This document shows positions 22,016-33,345 of a stretch of 64,000 nucleotides of DNA, in pieces. Source of the DNA: Paralvinella palmiformis. Taxonomy: Eukaryota; Annelida; Polychaeta; Terebellida; Alvinellidae. Within the stretch, counting starts at the first letter, position 1. The number at the start of each line of letters is the position of its first letter. Made by a program: the position numbers and the translations under genes. The notes under the pieces were generated by a model. That model had not been told where the DNA came from, did not search any database, and saw nothing but the letters and a program-made list of their open reading frames with translations. The stretch is taken from contig JAODUP010000439.1 of NCBI GenBank assembly GCA_025642065.1, positions 33,501 to 97,500 of the forward strand, in the 5' to 3' direction.

Positions 22016-22609
22016 GGCATCTGTGTCAGGTACTGCTAATGTGCATGATTATGTAGTATGTATAGGCAGCTGCTGCCACTTAGTGTGCGCACCTTGTGCG
22101 GATGACGTGTCACCCAGCTAGCATTGTATCAGCGCGTAATGTTTACTTGCACCAGAACTGCACTCAGCAACTTCGCCGTGGGTTTCTGGCCAGGACCACT
22201 GGAATTGTTCTGGAAAAGCATAAAGCGATTGATCAGCAGCAATTATAGGCACTTGGCGGTGATTCAGATGATGCACGGTAGGTTTAACCATATTTATTTG
22301 CACGACAGACCATGCAAGTCATGTGCACATTTTCTCGGAACAGGGCTAGCAATGCATAACCCAAGTTTCAAGTTCGAGGACTGGAATTCACCTTACTAGT
22401 GTATAAAATACCTATATTCAATAAAACAATCAAACTGTATTCGATTATTTAAATGTATTATTAATTAAAAAGCTGACTTACAGATAGATAGTTTAGCTAT
22501 CATCCGTGGGTGCTCACTTCCTAGGTGTTCCCTATCCATATTAATTCATTTTTCTCTAATACAGTATATACTACCATGCTTTTATTGTTTTCATTTGAGC
22601 ATTATCGTA
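22016..22609. other. Unassigned sequence
   Basis: Overlapping plus and minus frames near 22118-22399 have no recognisable motifs. Confidence 0.45.
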
Positions 22610-22850
22610 TAAATGTATTTCCTGACCCAGAAAATGTTATGTTAGACATCAACATCATGTTTCTACGTTGTTTAGGAGCTGAGATATGATGAATATTGTA
22701 ATTGAGGGCGGCCATTTTGAAATTTAAGATGGCGGCCAATCATCACGGTGATGCCGATGGCTTATATGAATCTACACATGTTAAGGCATTTGTACGCTAA
22801 TTTTCATGTTTTTGTCAAATTTGGTACGATTCTTATGATATATTCCCCTT
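22610..22850 (+). repeat. Dispersed repeat R3, copy 2
   Basis: In inverted orientation relative to 19380-19650. Contains GTTATGTTAGACATCAACATC, CATTTTGAAATTTAAGATGG, ACACATGTTAAGGCATTTGTA and CTAATTTTCATG. Divergence between the copies is clearly visible, so the insertions are old. Confidence 0.8.
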
Positions 22851-22854
22851 AATA

Positions 22855-23322
22855 GCTGTAGCGCTATTCGTATTCGAATACAGCGCGGACAATACACAAG
22901 CAATCATATTCGAATAGTTTTAAATACATTCAGATTGCGAATACTTCCATGAATACTTCACGAATAGCTTTGTAATGATAATTTAGTAATACAAATACAA
23001 TAACATACTTACATATGGCGATATGTATAACACACTAAATTTCAAATATTAAATGATACTTAGTTTGCTCCATGTTGACTTATTAATAACATAGAAGTTA
23101 AACATGGTACAATATTTATCATAATTGGCTGCACTTGGACATCTTATTACTACGAAAGTACCAAAGTATCAGCAAAGGTCATAGTACTAGCAAGCTTGTA
23201 TGATTGGCTATTGTTTTGATACCATCTTTCCTACCAACATTTACTATCCATGCTTTGTGCTTGTAGCTGTATATAAAGATACCATACCATCAGTTTGGTC
23301 TCATGAGTTCAGTGAGGAACTA
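22855..23322. other. AT-rich sequence with TATTCGAATA palindromes
   Basis: GTATTCGAATAC (22872-22883) and ATATTCGAATA (about 22908) recur here, and GTATTCGTATTCGAATA again near 23690. Such motifs are common near hAT transposon termini, but no complete terminal inverted repeat pair was found. Confidence 0.35.
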
Positions 23323-23575
23323 TTTACCCACGGTTATGGTCATGCTGTGCGGAAGGTCGGAAGTTCGAATCCCGGCCGTGGTACTATATTAGGAGGAGGT
23401 TTTCATCCAACTGGTAAGATTATCTCCACCGAATATGCCATGTATGGTAAATTCTAAATGTATTTAGAATTAGTTCTCGTGGTGAGGCTGTAAATTACAG
23501 ACCATGTGCATCTCCCTCATTTGAGGTGGCCAAGCCACGTAAAATAACTGCCATTTCGGTCATTATTATTGTATT
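23323..23575 (+). mobile_element. SINE-B copy (5'-truncated)
   Basis: Begins inside the tRNA-like head (GGTCATGCTGTGCGGAAGG), B box AGTTCGAATCCCGG, then TAGGAGGAGGTTTTCATCCA, CACCGAATATGCCAT, GTAAATTCTAAATG and a tail CTCCCTCATTTGAGGTGGCC, CCATTTCGGTCATTATTATT. Homologous to 52660-52905 and, for the tail, 4053-4130. A longer-than-usual A-to-B spacing in the complete copy suggests a tRNA with a long variable arm (Ser or Leu type). Confidence 0.85.
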
Positions 23576-23964
23576 ATATAAAGAGACAACAGGATACAAC
23601 AGGACAGCTGAATCAGTTAAGTGGCTCGATTCAGCCCTTTAATCAGAGAAATATTCACCGAAGTCAATACACATTGGGACAATGTTATTGTATTCGTATT
23701 CGAATAAATTCCTATTTTGGATTCGTATACATGACCTTGAAAAGTATTCGCATTCCTTTTCGGAATCCACTGTGAATTATTTAGCCCACGTCTCCCTATT
23801 AGGTCAGTAATTGATATCTCTATTTGCCACGACAACAACTAATACTATAAATTTGAAGAAATCCAAGATGGTCACTCCACCAAATTTCACGTAAATCTGT
23901 TATATTTTCCTTAATACTAGAGCTAGGCACTTACGTTTTGTTACACCAATGAATGCGTTTATAC

Positions 23965-23967
<3 letters not shown>
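23576..23967. other. Unassigned sequence
   Basis: Includes another TATTCGAATA palindrome near 23698. No gene recognised. Confidence 0.5.

Positions 23968-24034
<67 letters not shown>
23968..24034. repeat. (TA)n microsatellite
   Basis: About 66 bp of TA, followed by about 310 bases with no recognised feature. Confidence 0.97.
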
Positions 24035-24037
<3 letters not shown>

Positions 24038-24348
24038 TTCCATACAACACATCTAAGCTGTAAATGATATACATGGATATGGGGATAATGTTACGATCCT
24101 GAATGCAAGCTGCTAGGACAGGTAATAGGAAACTATACCTTCAGGCACCACACGTGATCTTCCCTTATCCGGCACCATCCGGCCACAACAATTGTACTAA
24201 ATGTCTTGTCCTTTACCAAAACAAAATGGAGAATGTCAAAGAAACGCGTGAACAGGTATTATATGTCCGTTACTGATGCCTGTATCTGGTGAGATGAATA
24301 AAGCTTTATGTGAGGTAACAGGCTTCATCAGTACCAATATGCTGTACA

Positions 24349-24350
<2 letters not shown>

Positions 24351-24405
<55 letters not shown>
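24351..24405. repeat. (CA)n microsatellite
   Basis: About 55 bp of CA at the boundary of repeat R2 copy 2. Confidence 0.97.
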
Positions 24406-24407
<2 letters not shown>

Positions 24408-24605
24408 TAAAATGGTCAGCTGTAACGTGATGTTTAAGATGTAAACTACGTCATGAGCTATCTAAGATGAACCCCCCCCCTTCATGTCAGATATGAAGCA
24501 CCTCTTGAGCCAATCAAATGGCTACCATTGCTGTGCAATCAGCGAAAGCGGGCAGATATATAAAGTTGTTGGCACAGCCATTCTTGGGTCGATGGAAGGC
24601 AAGTT
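24406..24605 (+). repeat. Dispersed repeat R2, copy 2, anchored on (CA)n
   Basis: Same unit as 8316-8514 in the opposite orientation and about 97% identical by eye. The far end is shared at AACTTGCCTTCC (reverse sense), beyond which the two loci diverge abruptly. The C9 tract near 24472 matches the G tract near 8441. Confidence 0.88.
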
Positions 24606-24839
24606 CTCCAAAAATCAAGTTTATACCGTTGGATCATCAGTATATGTGTGAGTCGAAGGAGATAATATCGAAGTGGGTCCTCAACAGTTATCCCAGAACC
24701 TGTTTCTGGTCGAATTCGTAACAAGTGAATTTCAAAAACCTTTCAGATGTGAGCTATATTCCTAGCATAGAGCAATGTTTGACAACTAACGCTTGTTGTG
24801 CATGGCTGATAAAGCAAATCTTCAGACAGGCCGCGTTAA

Positions 24840-24973
24840 GGAGTGAGCTAAATGAGCCGAACAGCCTCCAAGGGTGATGAAGCCAAGTCAAAGATGAAAC
24901 AACCTTCAGATATGCCCACGCCGAAATTCGAACACGGGTGGTAGTGATCTGTGATCCAACACATTACCGCTAG
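24840..24973 (-). mobile_element. SINE-A1 copy, head-truncated (minus strand)
   Basis: Minus strand shows CTAGCGGTAATGTGTTGGAT, ATCACTACCACCCGTGTTCG, GCATATCTGAAGGTTGTTTC and a diverged central block. It ends at CATTTAGCTCACTC without the terminal CCGTAAAAC box. Confidence 0.85.
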
Positions 24974-25427
24974 GAGGGGGAGTGCTATTACAACGTCTAC
25001 CTCTAGGGCGGGGAAAACCTCAAACTCAAATTTCTATCAGCGATATATACGATGTATGTACACCGCAATTGCGAGGAGGTCCTTATTGTTTTCGATGGCT
25101 ACAGGAGCGAGTCTACCACGAAGGTTGTTACTCATTAAAGCAGAGCTTCTTCTGATCTAATGAGAATATATATTAATTTTACTCTTCTCGTGCAGCTGAA
25201 GATGAAGAAGGGGTTTGGTTTGCCCAATCTAAAGAAAGAACAGAAGTTTGTTTAATTAATCAATCAATTTTGGGGTCTAAAATGGCAAATGGTAAACGCT
25301 ATTCAGGTGTTACTTCTCTAGCAACATAACTTCAGCCATTCCGAGCGCTGAACCGTCCATCTACAAACTAGCAAGAAAGCCATCAATAGATTATCTTACT
25401 GGAAGATTTTGACGGTGATTAGGATAA
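24974..25427. other. Unassigned sequence 3' of the LINE fragment
   Basis: May include the 3' untranslated part of the adjacent minus-strand LINE. An AATTAATCAATCAATT run lies near 25253. No ORF of note. Confidence 0.45.
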
Positions 25428-26164
25428 TTAAACTTTGATTGAAATCTTACATCTTTCACCATTTGGGAATTTACGAACAAGTACTATGTGTCTTATTTGA
25501 TCATAACGGGATTTATATACTGAAACTACCTGTCCATCCATGCCAAGAGTATTATCTAATATAAGACCTTGATTTCTCACAGACATGGAGTAATTTATAT
25601 AACTGGGTCCTATCTTAATAGGAAGATTATCAGGTTTCTTCACATCTTTCTTGGATATGAACACAAGGAATTCGGACTTACATCTCTTGATGTTTGAATG
25701 GAGATTGCAACACAATATGATCTGTCGATGAGGTACGAATTTACTCATATTAAGGCCCCTTCCTCGATGTCAAAGAAACTCTAAACGCTTCAGTAGTGTC
25801 GAGTGTTCGATTACATCAAGGACTACAGAGAAATAGAAACCAATCAAGCATAATTAATGTACCTGTGCAATTTCAGGAGAGCGGCTTCTGTTGAATTACC
25901 TCTACGATAAGCAAACTGATAACAGTTGCGGATGTTGCTATCTTGTATATGGTTTGGTACCACCTTTTTAATAAGTTTGGAGAAAACTGAAAAGTTAGAT
26001 GTAGGACGATAATTCTTCACATCTTCCTTGTGCAATACAGATCTCTTAAGCACCAAGGTTAATGTGACTCCTTTCGAATACAACGGCATCACAGACTCTC
26101 CCATTGACCTATTGATAATGGCTGTTGTCATTAGTGGCAGGAGTTCATCCACAAATATCTCCAA
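25428..26164 (-). pseudogene. CR1-like LINE reverse transcriptase fragment, dead
   Basis: Minus strand, 26164 to 25428. The N-terminal part carries the finger-domain signature NYRPTSNFSVFSKLIKKVV followed by QFAYRRGNSTEAALLKLH (LINE type NYRPISNLSFLSK...QSAYRKGHSTETALLKV). Next comes a frame-shifted remnant of catalytic motif A, read as FSVVLDVIEHSTLLKRLEF where LDLSAAFDVIDH is expected, so the first catalytic Asp is lost. The palm region with the YADD box is deleted. The C-terminal part has CKSEFLVFISKK and SVRNQGLILDNTLGMDGQV, matching the post-palm region of CR1-type elements. It is old, broken and non-mobile. Confidence 0.85.
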
Positions 26165-26264
26165 ACGCTAATTAGACAGTGGATATAAGACGGAAGATTT
26201 TGGTAATTATCTCACAGATCCCAGATCCAGAAGTTGGTCGAAAAATCTAAATAATGTTCCCATT

Positions 26265-26526
26265 TAAAACACTATCCGCAGTTACGGTGATTTTTAGGTA
26301 ATATTTTGGGGATTATAAATGATCTTATTCCTGGTGATTATTTTTCTCCTGATGAATATATTCCTAAACTTGTCCGCCAGGAGTTCAGCAGATGTAAAAC
26401 ACTATCCGCAGTTACGGTGATTTTTAGGTAATATTTTGGGGATTATAAATGATCTTATTCCTGGTGATTATTTTTCTCCTGATGAATATATTCCTAAACT
26501 TGTCCGCCAGGAGTTCAGCAGATGTA
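26265..26526. repeat. Perfect 130-bp tandem duplication
   Basis: 26265-26394 and 26395-26524 are identical base for base by inspection. There is no third copy. The unit is AT-rich and non-coding. The identity implies a very recent event or an assembly artefact. Confidence 0.95.
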
Positions 26527-26666
26527 TAATCTGGAAGATTTACATAAGAGTTACTTCCCGTCGAGTTCCTGGATAATGAGTTTATTTTGTTCTTTTCCAC
26601 ATTTCTCTAATGTTATGGAATAGAAACACTTCTTCTGATCGAATATATTCACTTCTTACAGTGTTA

Positions 26667-26667
<1 letters not shown>

Positions 26668-26744
<77 letters not shown>

Positions 26745-26895
26745 TCAGTCAGTCAGTCAGTCAGTCAGTCAGTCAGTCAGTCAGTTAGTTAGTCAGTCAA
26801 TCACTCAATCAGTCAGACAGTCAGTCAGTCAGTCAGTAAGTTAGTCAATCAGACAGTCAGTCAGTCAATCCAACAGTTAATCAGTCAGTCACAGG
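26668..26895. repeat. Compound microsatellite (CT)-(TA)-(GTCA)
   Basis: CT at 26668-26703, TA to about 26741, then about 150 bp of AGTC tetranucleotides that decay to the right. Confidence 0.96.
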
Positions 26896-27847
26896 TATCC
26901 TTGTATTAGTATAATCTATGCCATTTGAAATATGTATGTTTTACTGCATAAAGTTATGCTGCTTATGCAGTGGCACATCTTCCTACAGGCAGCCAATCAT
27001 CATATAGTTACTAAGCGTCACATATAGGCAACAAAACAAGACTATTGAATAAATAAGAAGGGACGAGAAGACAGACTTTAATATGTATTAATAAATTATC
27101 AAATATTCATAATAATATACTACGTCATATTTTAATGGCTAATGGTTAATAAAACTGCTATTGTGCGCTTTTCACGTCCTCGACAATTGTAATTCAATGT
27201 CTGGTTCTTTCGTTGTTAGATATAAAAATCCCGGGGGGGGGGGAAGGGGCGTGTTAGTAGAATTAGAGGATGAAATGATGTAGACCAGGCGAGGATGGGA
27301 ACGTACTTTCGTCTGGATGCAGTAATATAACTAATTATCACTAATATTATACCATAATACGTTATATAAGACTAACAGACGCCAAGGCCGTGGCGGGGTC
27401 AGATTCTTAACATGCCGTTGGGTGTGACGTTATGGAATGTGTGATCAGTGGTCAGATGGGAGGGAGGGAGGACCTGTGTTCAGAATTACGAGAGACAGAT
27501 GAGGGGGAGGAGTCTGTCGGAGACACCTAGCGGATGGTGCCTTTAATCAGCGGGTCTTGATGAGACAGGTACTGTAGAGATCTTCCGACATGATTACTGT
27601 GGCTTCACCAGACATGGCGTGACATCCAGCTCGCTATAGGCTACATGACAGCCAGCCACTGGCACGTGCTTATGGGCAATTCTCTAGCATTGAAGAGCAT
27701 TAGGCCTCTTGACATCCTCTGACAGCCGGCCTGGAGATGTCATCGAGCAGTGTCTGTCTGAAGAGGAGGCAACTATAGGTTTATAAGGTCAAGATAACCT
27801 TGACTAGAGTTAGATAGATATGCTAGTGGGTAGAGATATCAAACAGC

Positions 27848-27850
<3 letters not shown>
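26896..27850. other. Unassigned sequence
   Basis: Non-repetitive except for a G11 run near 27231. No gene recognised. Confidence 0.5.

Positions 27851-27901
<51 letters not shown>
27851..27901. repeat. (TA)n microsatellite
   Basis: About 50 bp of TA. Confidence 0.97.
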
Positions 27902-27903
<2 letters not shown>

Positions 27904-28029
27904 CGTGCGCGTACACACATACTATAATTATGTGCGTGCCTGATTGATAGGTAGGTTGCCAGTCAGGTAGAGAGAAAAAGAGACAGACAGTCAAAAAGCT
28001 AATCAATCAATCATAGTGACAAACAAAAG

Positions 28030-28252
28030 AACAGACAGACAGACAGACAGACAGACATACAGACAGACTGACTGACTGACTGACAAACAGATAGGCAGAC
28101 AAAGAAGCATAAATAAACATGCACACACACATACATACATACATACATACATACATTCATACATACATACATACATACATACATACATACATACAGACAG
28201 ACAGACAGACAGACATACAGACAGACAGACATACAGACAGACAGAAAGGCAG
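28030..28252. repeat. (ACAG)n, (ACTG)n and (ACAT)n tetranucleotides
   Basis: ACAG, then ACTG, then ACAT, then ACAG again. The minus frames encode only CLSV and CMYV repeats. Confidence 0.96.
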
Positions 28253-29099
28253 ACAAAGAAGCACAATCCCATATTCACATTAGCATTTGATAAGATTCTA
28301 TATATAGAAAATCAGGTTAATAATGATATTGTACTGGGAAACGCCCCATCTAAAATAAGAATAATAATTCCATATCAGGATTGTCATAAAGTGATATCAT
28401 CACATTATATAACCCTGATAACATATTTGTTTTGATCGAATCTACCATCACCCCCACCCCTCACCCCCGCCGCCCCCCGATTCTAATCGACCGTGTTGGT
28501 ACTGTATTTGTCAGCAATAAGCACAACTCACCGGCACCGCGTTAGCCGTGGGATTCGAGCTTCATTATACAGGATGTGACGTATTTGTTCGGGATCAGAT
28601 GTCACGTGATGATAATGCTAATCTCAAGATGGCTCTTCCTCTGTGGCTGGCCACACAGGACGCTGACGGAGCTACGCCACTTCTTCGGGCTCCGGACACG
28701 TTCGGCATCAATTAAAACACGAAACGGACGGGCCGACCAAACAGATACGACAGACATAAGGACGAATGTTAGAAGAGCGGTAATTAAGTTGACGATGTCT
28801 TGTAAAAGACAAAACGATCCATACCAAGTAAACGAAATGCATAAATGCGTTCGCTTCTCGCTAATATTATTTACGCGCTGTTACCCGGGTTTTGACATGT
28901 TCCCGACGTGTTCTACGTTACGTTCCTCCATTACTAACCGTTATTTTTAACACGTTCTTGTCGAATTACGTTCATGGTGTTTATAAACTTGCCTTCTACG
29001 CGCGTTATTAGTGAAAATGGTCATCTGAAATTGCGAAAGAAAATCTACTGTAAAACACCTAACACCAGTAAGTGCGTTATCAATAGCAATAACTCTGTA
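28253..29099. other. Unassigned sequence, partly CpG-rich
   Basis: C-rich patch at about 28449-28480. The 28560-28980 block is richer in CpG and holds a 124-codon plus frame (28576-28950) without recognisable domains. It could be a conserved noncoding element or an exon; neither is shown. Confidence 0.4.
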
Positions 29100-29456
29100 C
29101 AGTAATACCTCGCTATACGTCATTTCGGTCTACGTCAAATTCGGCTTTACGCCATTTTTCTAGAGTAAATTTCGGTCAAGCGACGGTCATTACGTCCGAC
29201 GTTACGTCACTCAGGTGCATCATCTAGGTCATAATAAAAGGATGTGAAAAATAAATTAATTAACAAAAAAATGATAAAAGAAGATTTAAAAAACAATAAA
29301 ATTTAAAATACCATAAAAAATACATTTAAAATATGTTTTAATTATGTACACAATAAAACCTTCACATCTAAAGGCATCACGTCTGATTTACTTCAAAACC
29401 CGATTACGTCACGGCTTTTGGAACCAATTACTGACGTACAGCGGGGTGTGACTGTA
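29098..29456. mobile_element. pogo/Tigger-like MITE with TA target duplication
   Basis: Terminal inverted repeats of 23 bp begin at 29100 (CAGTAATACCTCGCTATACG) and end at 29454, with 19 of 23 positions matching. TA dinucleotides flank both ends (29098-29099 and 29455-29456). CAGT...ACCTCGCT ends with a TA duplication are typical of the pogo branch of Tc1/mariner. At 355 bp with no ORF it is non-autonomous and would depend on a transposase elsewhere. Confidence 0.88.
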
Positions 29457-29929
29457 ATCCAGAATATATCCGTACTAAACAAGTAACACTTCTAACGTAA
29501 TATTAAACGTATATGTACTGGTAGCAGGTATATGTTTCTTTCCGCTTTCTATTGCAATTATAGGTACGCTGCAATTATTAAATTACATCGAGAAGACCTT
29601 GACCTTGTCCTGTCGCCAAACCCCGTCAATATCGTGACGTAATTATAAATCAATCGATCAGCTATTTCGCGTGATATTTGATTACATGTGATTTACCTGT
29701 AAGTAACTACCGTTTTGTTTACTTTAGACAATCGTAAAGGAATATCCGAATGGGAAATGTGTAGCTTAGGCTGTCATAAGAAACGATGACGTTCAATGAT
29801 GACATCCTGGCATGACAGGACATATATATTGTTGGAATCGTATGAACTGAACAATAGTCAGCCTTTGTATTATTAATCTAATCTAATCTATTAATCTAAT
29901 CCACTATTGAATATGGCTCGACCCACAGA
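29457..29929. other. Unassigned sequence
   Basis: Non-repetitive apart from short AATCTAATCT repeats near 29872-29900. Confidence 0.5.
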
Positions 29930-30080
29930 TGGCGAATTTGTTACAGTATTGCGTTGCAAAGCTCAGGGTTCGAACCGAACACATTTGTTTTTGTGGGATG
30001 CTTCTGTGAAGATTCTCCCCTCGGCCATATCTCCCAGAGCCGAGACTGAACAAACCCCTTACTCACCGACTGACACACTG
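29930..30080 (+). mobile_element. SINE-C copy
   Basis: GTATTGCGTTGCAAAGCTC, B box GGGTTCGAACCGAAC, TTGTGGGATGCTTCTG, then CTCGGCCATATCTCCCAGAG and an ACTCACCGACTGAC end. The 67-codon frame at 29907-30110 is only a translation of this copy. Confidence 0.7.
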
Positions 30081-30345
30081 CTAGTGGTTAACGCTGAGAG
30101 TGGCATGTAACATTGGACCCCATCGCCAACTCTTTGGGATGTATAATGCTTCTGGCCGCCAATTATCGGTGTATAATCTACATATTAATAGATCGTCGTC
30201 TCCAATCAGTGAACATCTGGAAGAATAGTAGCTGGTTATACGAGTTTCGAGTTGATGACGTCCAGGATTCGGATCTCTGGTACTTCAGCACCGAGCCAAA
30301 ATGACTCGGTTCTCGGTTAAGGAGGTCTTAATGGGACAACGGCTC

Positions 30346-30355
30346 TTAACACACA

Positions 30356-30434
<79 letters not shown>

Positions 30435-30459
30435 TGACACACGCATATACACACACATA

Positions 30460-30498
<39 letters not shown>

Positions 30499-30510
30499 GG
30501 GAGAGAGATG
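30346..30510. repeat. Compound (CA)-(GA)-(CA)-(GA) microsatellite
   Basis: Alternating CA and GA runs. The frames on both strands are low-complexity. Confidence 0.96.
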
Positions 30511-31355
30511 AATGCAGGAACCGCACTAAGTCGCGCTAAATTGAAGCCTTCTAAACATGTTAAAAGAACTGACAATTTCTCGCCCGATTGCCATTGCATT
30601 AGGTGAATCATTTCTAAATTAATATTTGCTTGTCAAATAGATTTCAACAGCTTAAAGTGTTTTAGGTGCCTTTCTAGTTGTTATCTATCGGGTTGTCTGG
30701 GGGAATTTCCAGATGGAAAATCCTTAACAACGATAAATTGTTCACCGGGTATGGGGATATATTGTCACAACATAGAAAACAATTGGGCCTTTATGGGATC
30801 TATTAAGAACACAGCTCCAGCCTTTATAGGACACAGAACATAACGCACCACACGAAGCTTTCGCTTTACCGGGTAAATGTCACTGCGCAAAAGTACTGTG
30901 GCATTTCGGCTTTTTCATGGCAATAGTCACTCGGGAATTTTGAACTAAATTGAGATATTTTGAAGGGAGCCATTTCGTGGTAAATTAATATTTGTTCACC
31001 AACCGTGTAAAGCCGTTTCTACACTTGGTCTTATTTTTATTTATGGGTATTAAGTTGCATACGGAAACTTCCTAAATCCAAATTTCGCAAGGACCTCTCT
31101 TAATATAGCACTTCTGGAAGGGGGATTACGACGATGTGGAAAGAGTGGGTTTCTACTCAGCGTATGACCTTGTAGCATCGTCGCGATCCGTGCTACATGA
31201 AATATGCAATAGGCGAAGCCACACAGAGTCGGCATCTGGATACCGGATAATGAAAAGAAATATTCCGGAAGACGATTCCCCAATCTCAATAGCCGGATAC
31301 ATCGAGATGGTAAGGCCCCGTTAAGGTTAATCATTTATTTATAAACGTCAATCTT
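30511..31355. other. Unassigned sequence
   Basis: No repeat recognised. Short frames at 31050-31334 (minus) and 31136-31324 (plus) overlap and look like chance. Confidence 0.45.
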
Positions 31356-31359
31356 AATG

Positions 31360-31612
31360 CTGCGCACAATCGTCTTATCTCGTTGTCCACTTTCGGCGAT
31401 TGTCTTATGATATGGTTGTCCCGTCGAAGGGTGTCCTAGCTATATTATAGCTCAACAGTCGGATGGTTGTCTTCTCTTGCGGTTGTCTCCTTAAGTGGCT
31501 ATCTCGCCCCACGGTCGTCTTATCAAATGGTTATCCCGTCAGATGGCTGTCCGTTGCGGCGGTTATCTTCTCAGGTGGTTGACTTGTCAGATGGCTAACT
31601 TCCCGGCGACAA
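31360..31612. repeat. Degenerate 17-19 bp minisatellite
   Basis: GATGGTTGTC(T/C)CGTC-like words recur about 13 times with drift. Confidence 0.75.
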
Positions 31613-32070
31613 CGGCGCGACCTCCCGATGACTTTATGAGCCGTCGTAAATCATTCGATCCCGACAAGAGACACGTGATCCCGAACTCATCCTAACAACT
31701 CGTAACCGAAGCCAGCCCGGACTATCCGGAGATACAGCGACCAGGCTACGTCACCGTTCGAGCGAGTGCCCCTCAGGATGTAATTCCGAGGCTAATATAT
31801 TGCCCGTTTGCTGGATGAGGTGACGAACGTCCGGTTCTGGACGTAGATGGCCAGGATATTGACGGAATTACCGGCAAAACGTCGCCTCCGTAAACACGAA
31901 CGACACCGAGCCACCTGGCGGATATCGATAGATCGAGAAGCTGAAGGAGGATTGGACTTTAATCGTCGGCTGAATCTTATCCCGAGACGACTTTCATCTC
32001 GGAAATGTCAGGAAATGACTCAGCAGAAACATCGGTTGTGGCGTACGATGTAATTACATAGAGCACACGT
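31613..32070. other. CpG-rich non-repetitive block with ARE/MARE motif
   Basis: GC-richer than its surroundings. ATGACTCAGCA (32015-32025) is a perfect Maf/antioxidant-response-type element. A 68-codon Arg-rich plus frame (31847-32053) has no known domain. Candidate conserved noncoding or exonic DNA. Confidence 0.3.
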
Positions 32071-32073
32071 AAG

Positions 32074-32077
<4 letters not shown>

Positions 32078-32141
<64 letters not shown>
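32078..32141. repeat. (TA)n microsatellite
   Basis: About 63 bp of TA, followed by about 310 bases of unassigned AT-rich DNA. Confidence 0.97.
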
Positions 32142-32142
<1 letters not shown>

Positions 32143-32454
32143 CTCAGAACATGTACACAATCATGTGTGACGTGACGTTATCTTGTTACAATCTTCTTAC
32201 TGATATTTAATCCCAATAGTTGAAGATTGTGCAAACTAGGATGTGTTATATTTTAGTTTATTGTCATTATTTGTCATACTAAGATAAATATGTAGTTAAA
32301 AAATCTATATTTCCTCTATTAGTTAATATTAATAAAAGACAAAGCGTATTGTTTTATATTATAGCGTAAATAAAGTAATGAGTATGTCATTAATTTGTTT
32401 ACTTTTCGGGCAGGCAAAACCTGGATCTAATCGCCGAGGAACAATTATAAATGT

Positions 32455-32626
<172 letters not shown>

Positions 32627-32779
32627 CCATCTAATAATAAATGACCTTAAAGTAACCAAATCCCTCAACGTGCTATCATCGTAATAACAACAATCCTTGA
32701 TACAAATTCATACAATATGTTGCCTTTATCCAATATATTGACCCAATCGGTCTCATCAAACAACAGTCATTATGAACGT

Positions 32780-33345
32780 GATCCGAGCCAATGCGATATT
32801 TACAGCTAAATCTTCTGAAATCCAATGAATCGATGCGTTATCTTGGTGTTACATTTGATAGCGATTTTAATTTCAGAAAATATGTTTCTCTGACATGTCG
32901 CTCCTGGTTCTATCATATTCGTGACCTTCGCCGTAATCGGGGCTATATTACTAGGAGACTTCAGTGTGTTCATAACTGCTTAGCTAGGGTTCTCACACGG
33001 TCTCCTCGGTTTTCCCATTCTGTCCCACTTCTGAAATCTCTTCACTGTTCAATCTCGCATCATCTACAAACGCTGCACCATTGCCTATCAAGCTCTTTCT
33101 TCTGGAGAACCTTCATATCTATTTTCTATGCTTCCTTTACCACCCAAGCCCAGAGAACTCCGTTCATCTGGCTTTCACTTATTGTCTGTTCCCAGTGTTA
33201 AAACTCATGCTGGGACTCGTGCTTTTTCAGTTGCTGTCCCAATTCTTTGGAATTCACTCCCTAAACATGTTAAGCCATCAAATAGAATAGTTTCTTTCCG
33301 TCACCATTTGTAAACTCACCTTTTCAGATTCGCTTATCCTTCCTA
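32780..33345 (+). pseudogene. CR1-like LINE 3' coding fragment, dead
   Basis: Plus-strand C-terminal portion of a LINE ORF2. MRYLGVTFDSDFNFRKYVSL and FYHIRDLRRNRGYI are the familiar post-palm segment (LGVxFDSxxxF...C+SxFYHIRDLRRIR). About 35 residues are then missing before LQCVHNCLARVLTRSPRFSH and VPLLKSLH. A frameshift near 33060-33125 moves the rest to another frame: RELRSSGFHLLSVPSVKTHA, GTRAFSVAVPILWNSLPKHV, ending FRHHL with a stop at 33311. The order and ending match the normal C terminus of such elements, so this is a 5'-truncated insertion that later decayed. It differs in sequence from the 25428-26164 fragment. Confidence 0.88.

Noticed and set aside
28030..28252. CRISPR-like or other array in the tetranucleotide region
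   Set aside because: No spacer/repeat architecture; only microsatellite units, and the genome is eukaryotic.
28003..28278. Cys/Val-rich ORF resembling a cysteine-rich secreted peptide
   Set aside because: Translation of ACAG/ACAT tetranucleotides; the Cys spacing is simply the 4-base repeat.
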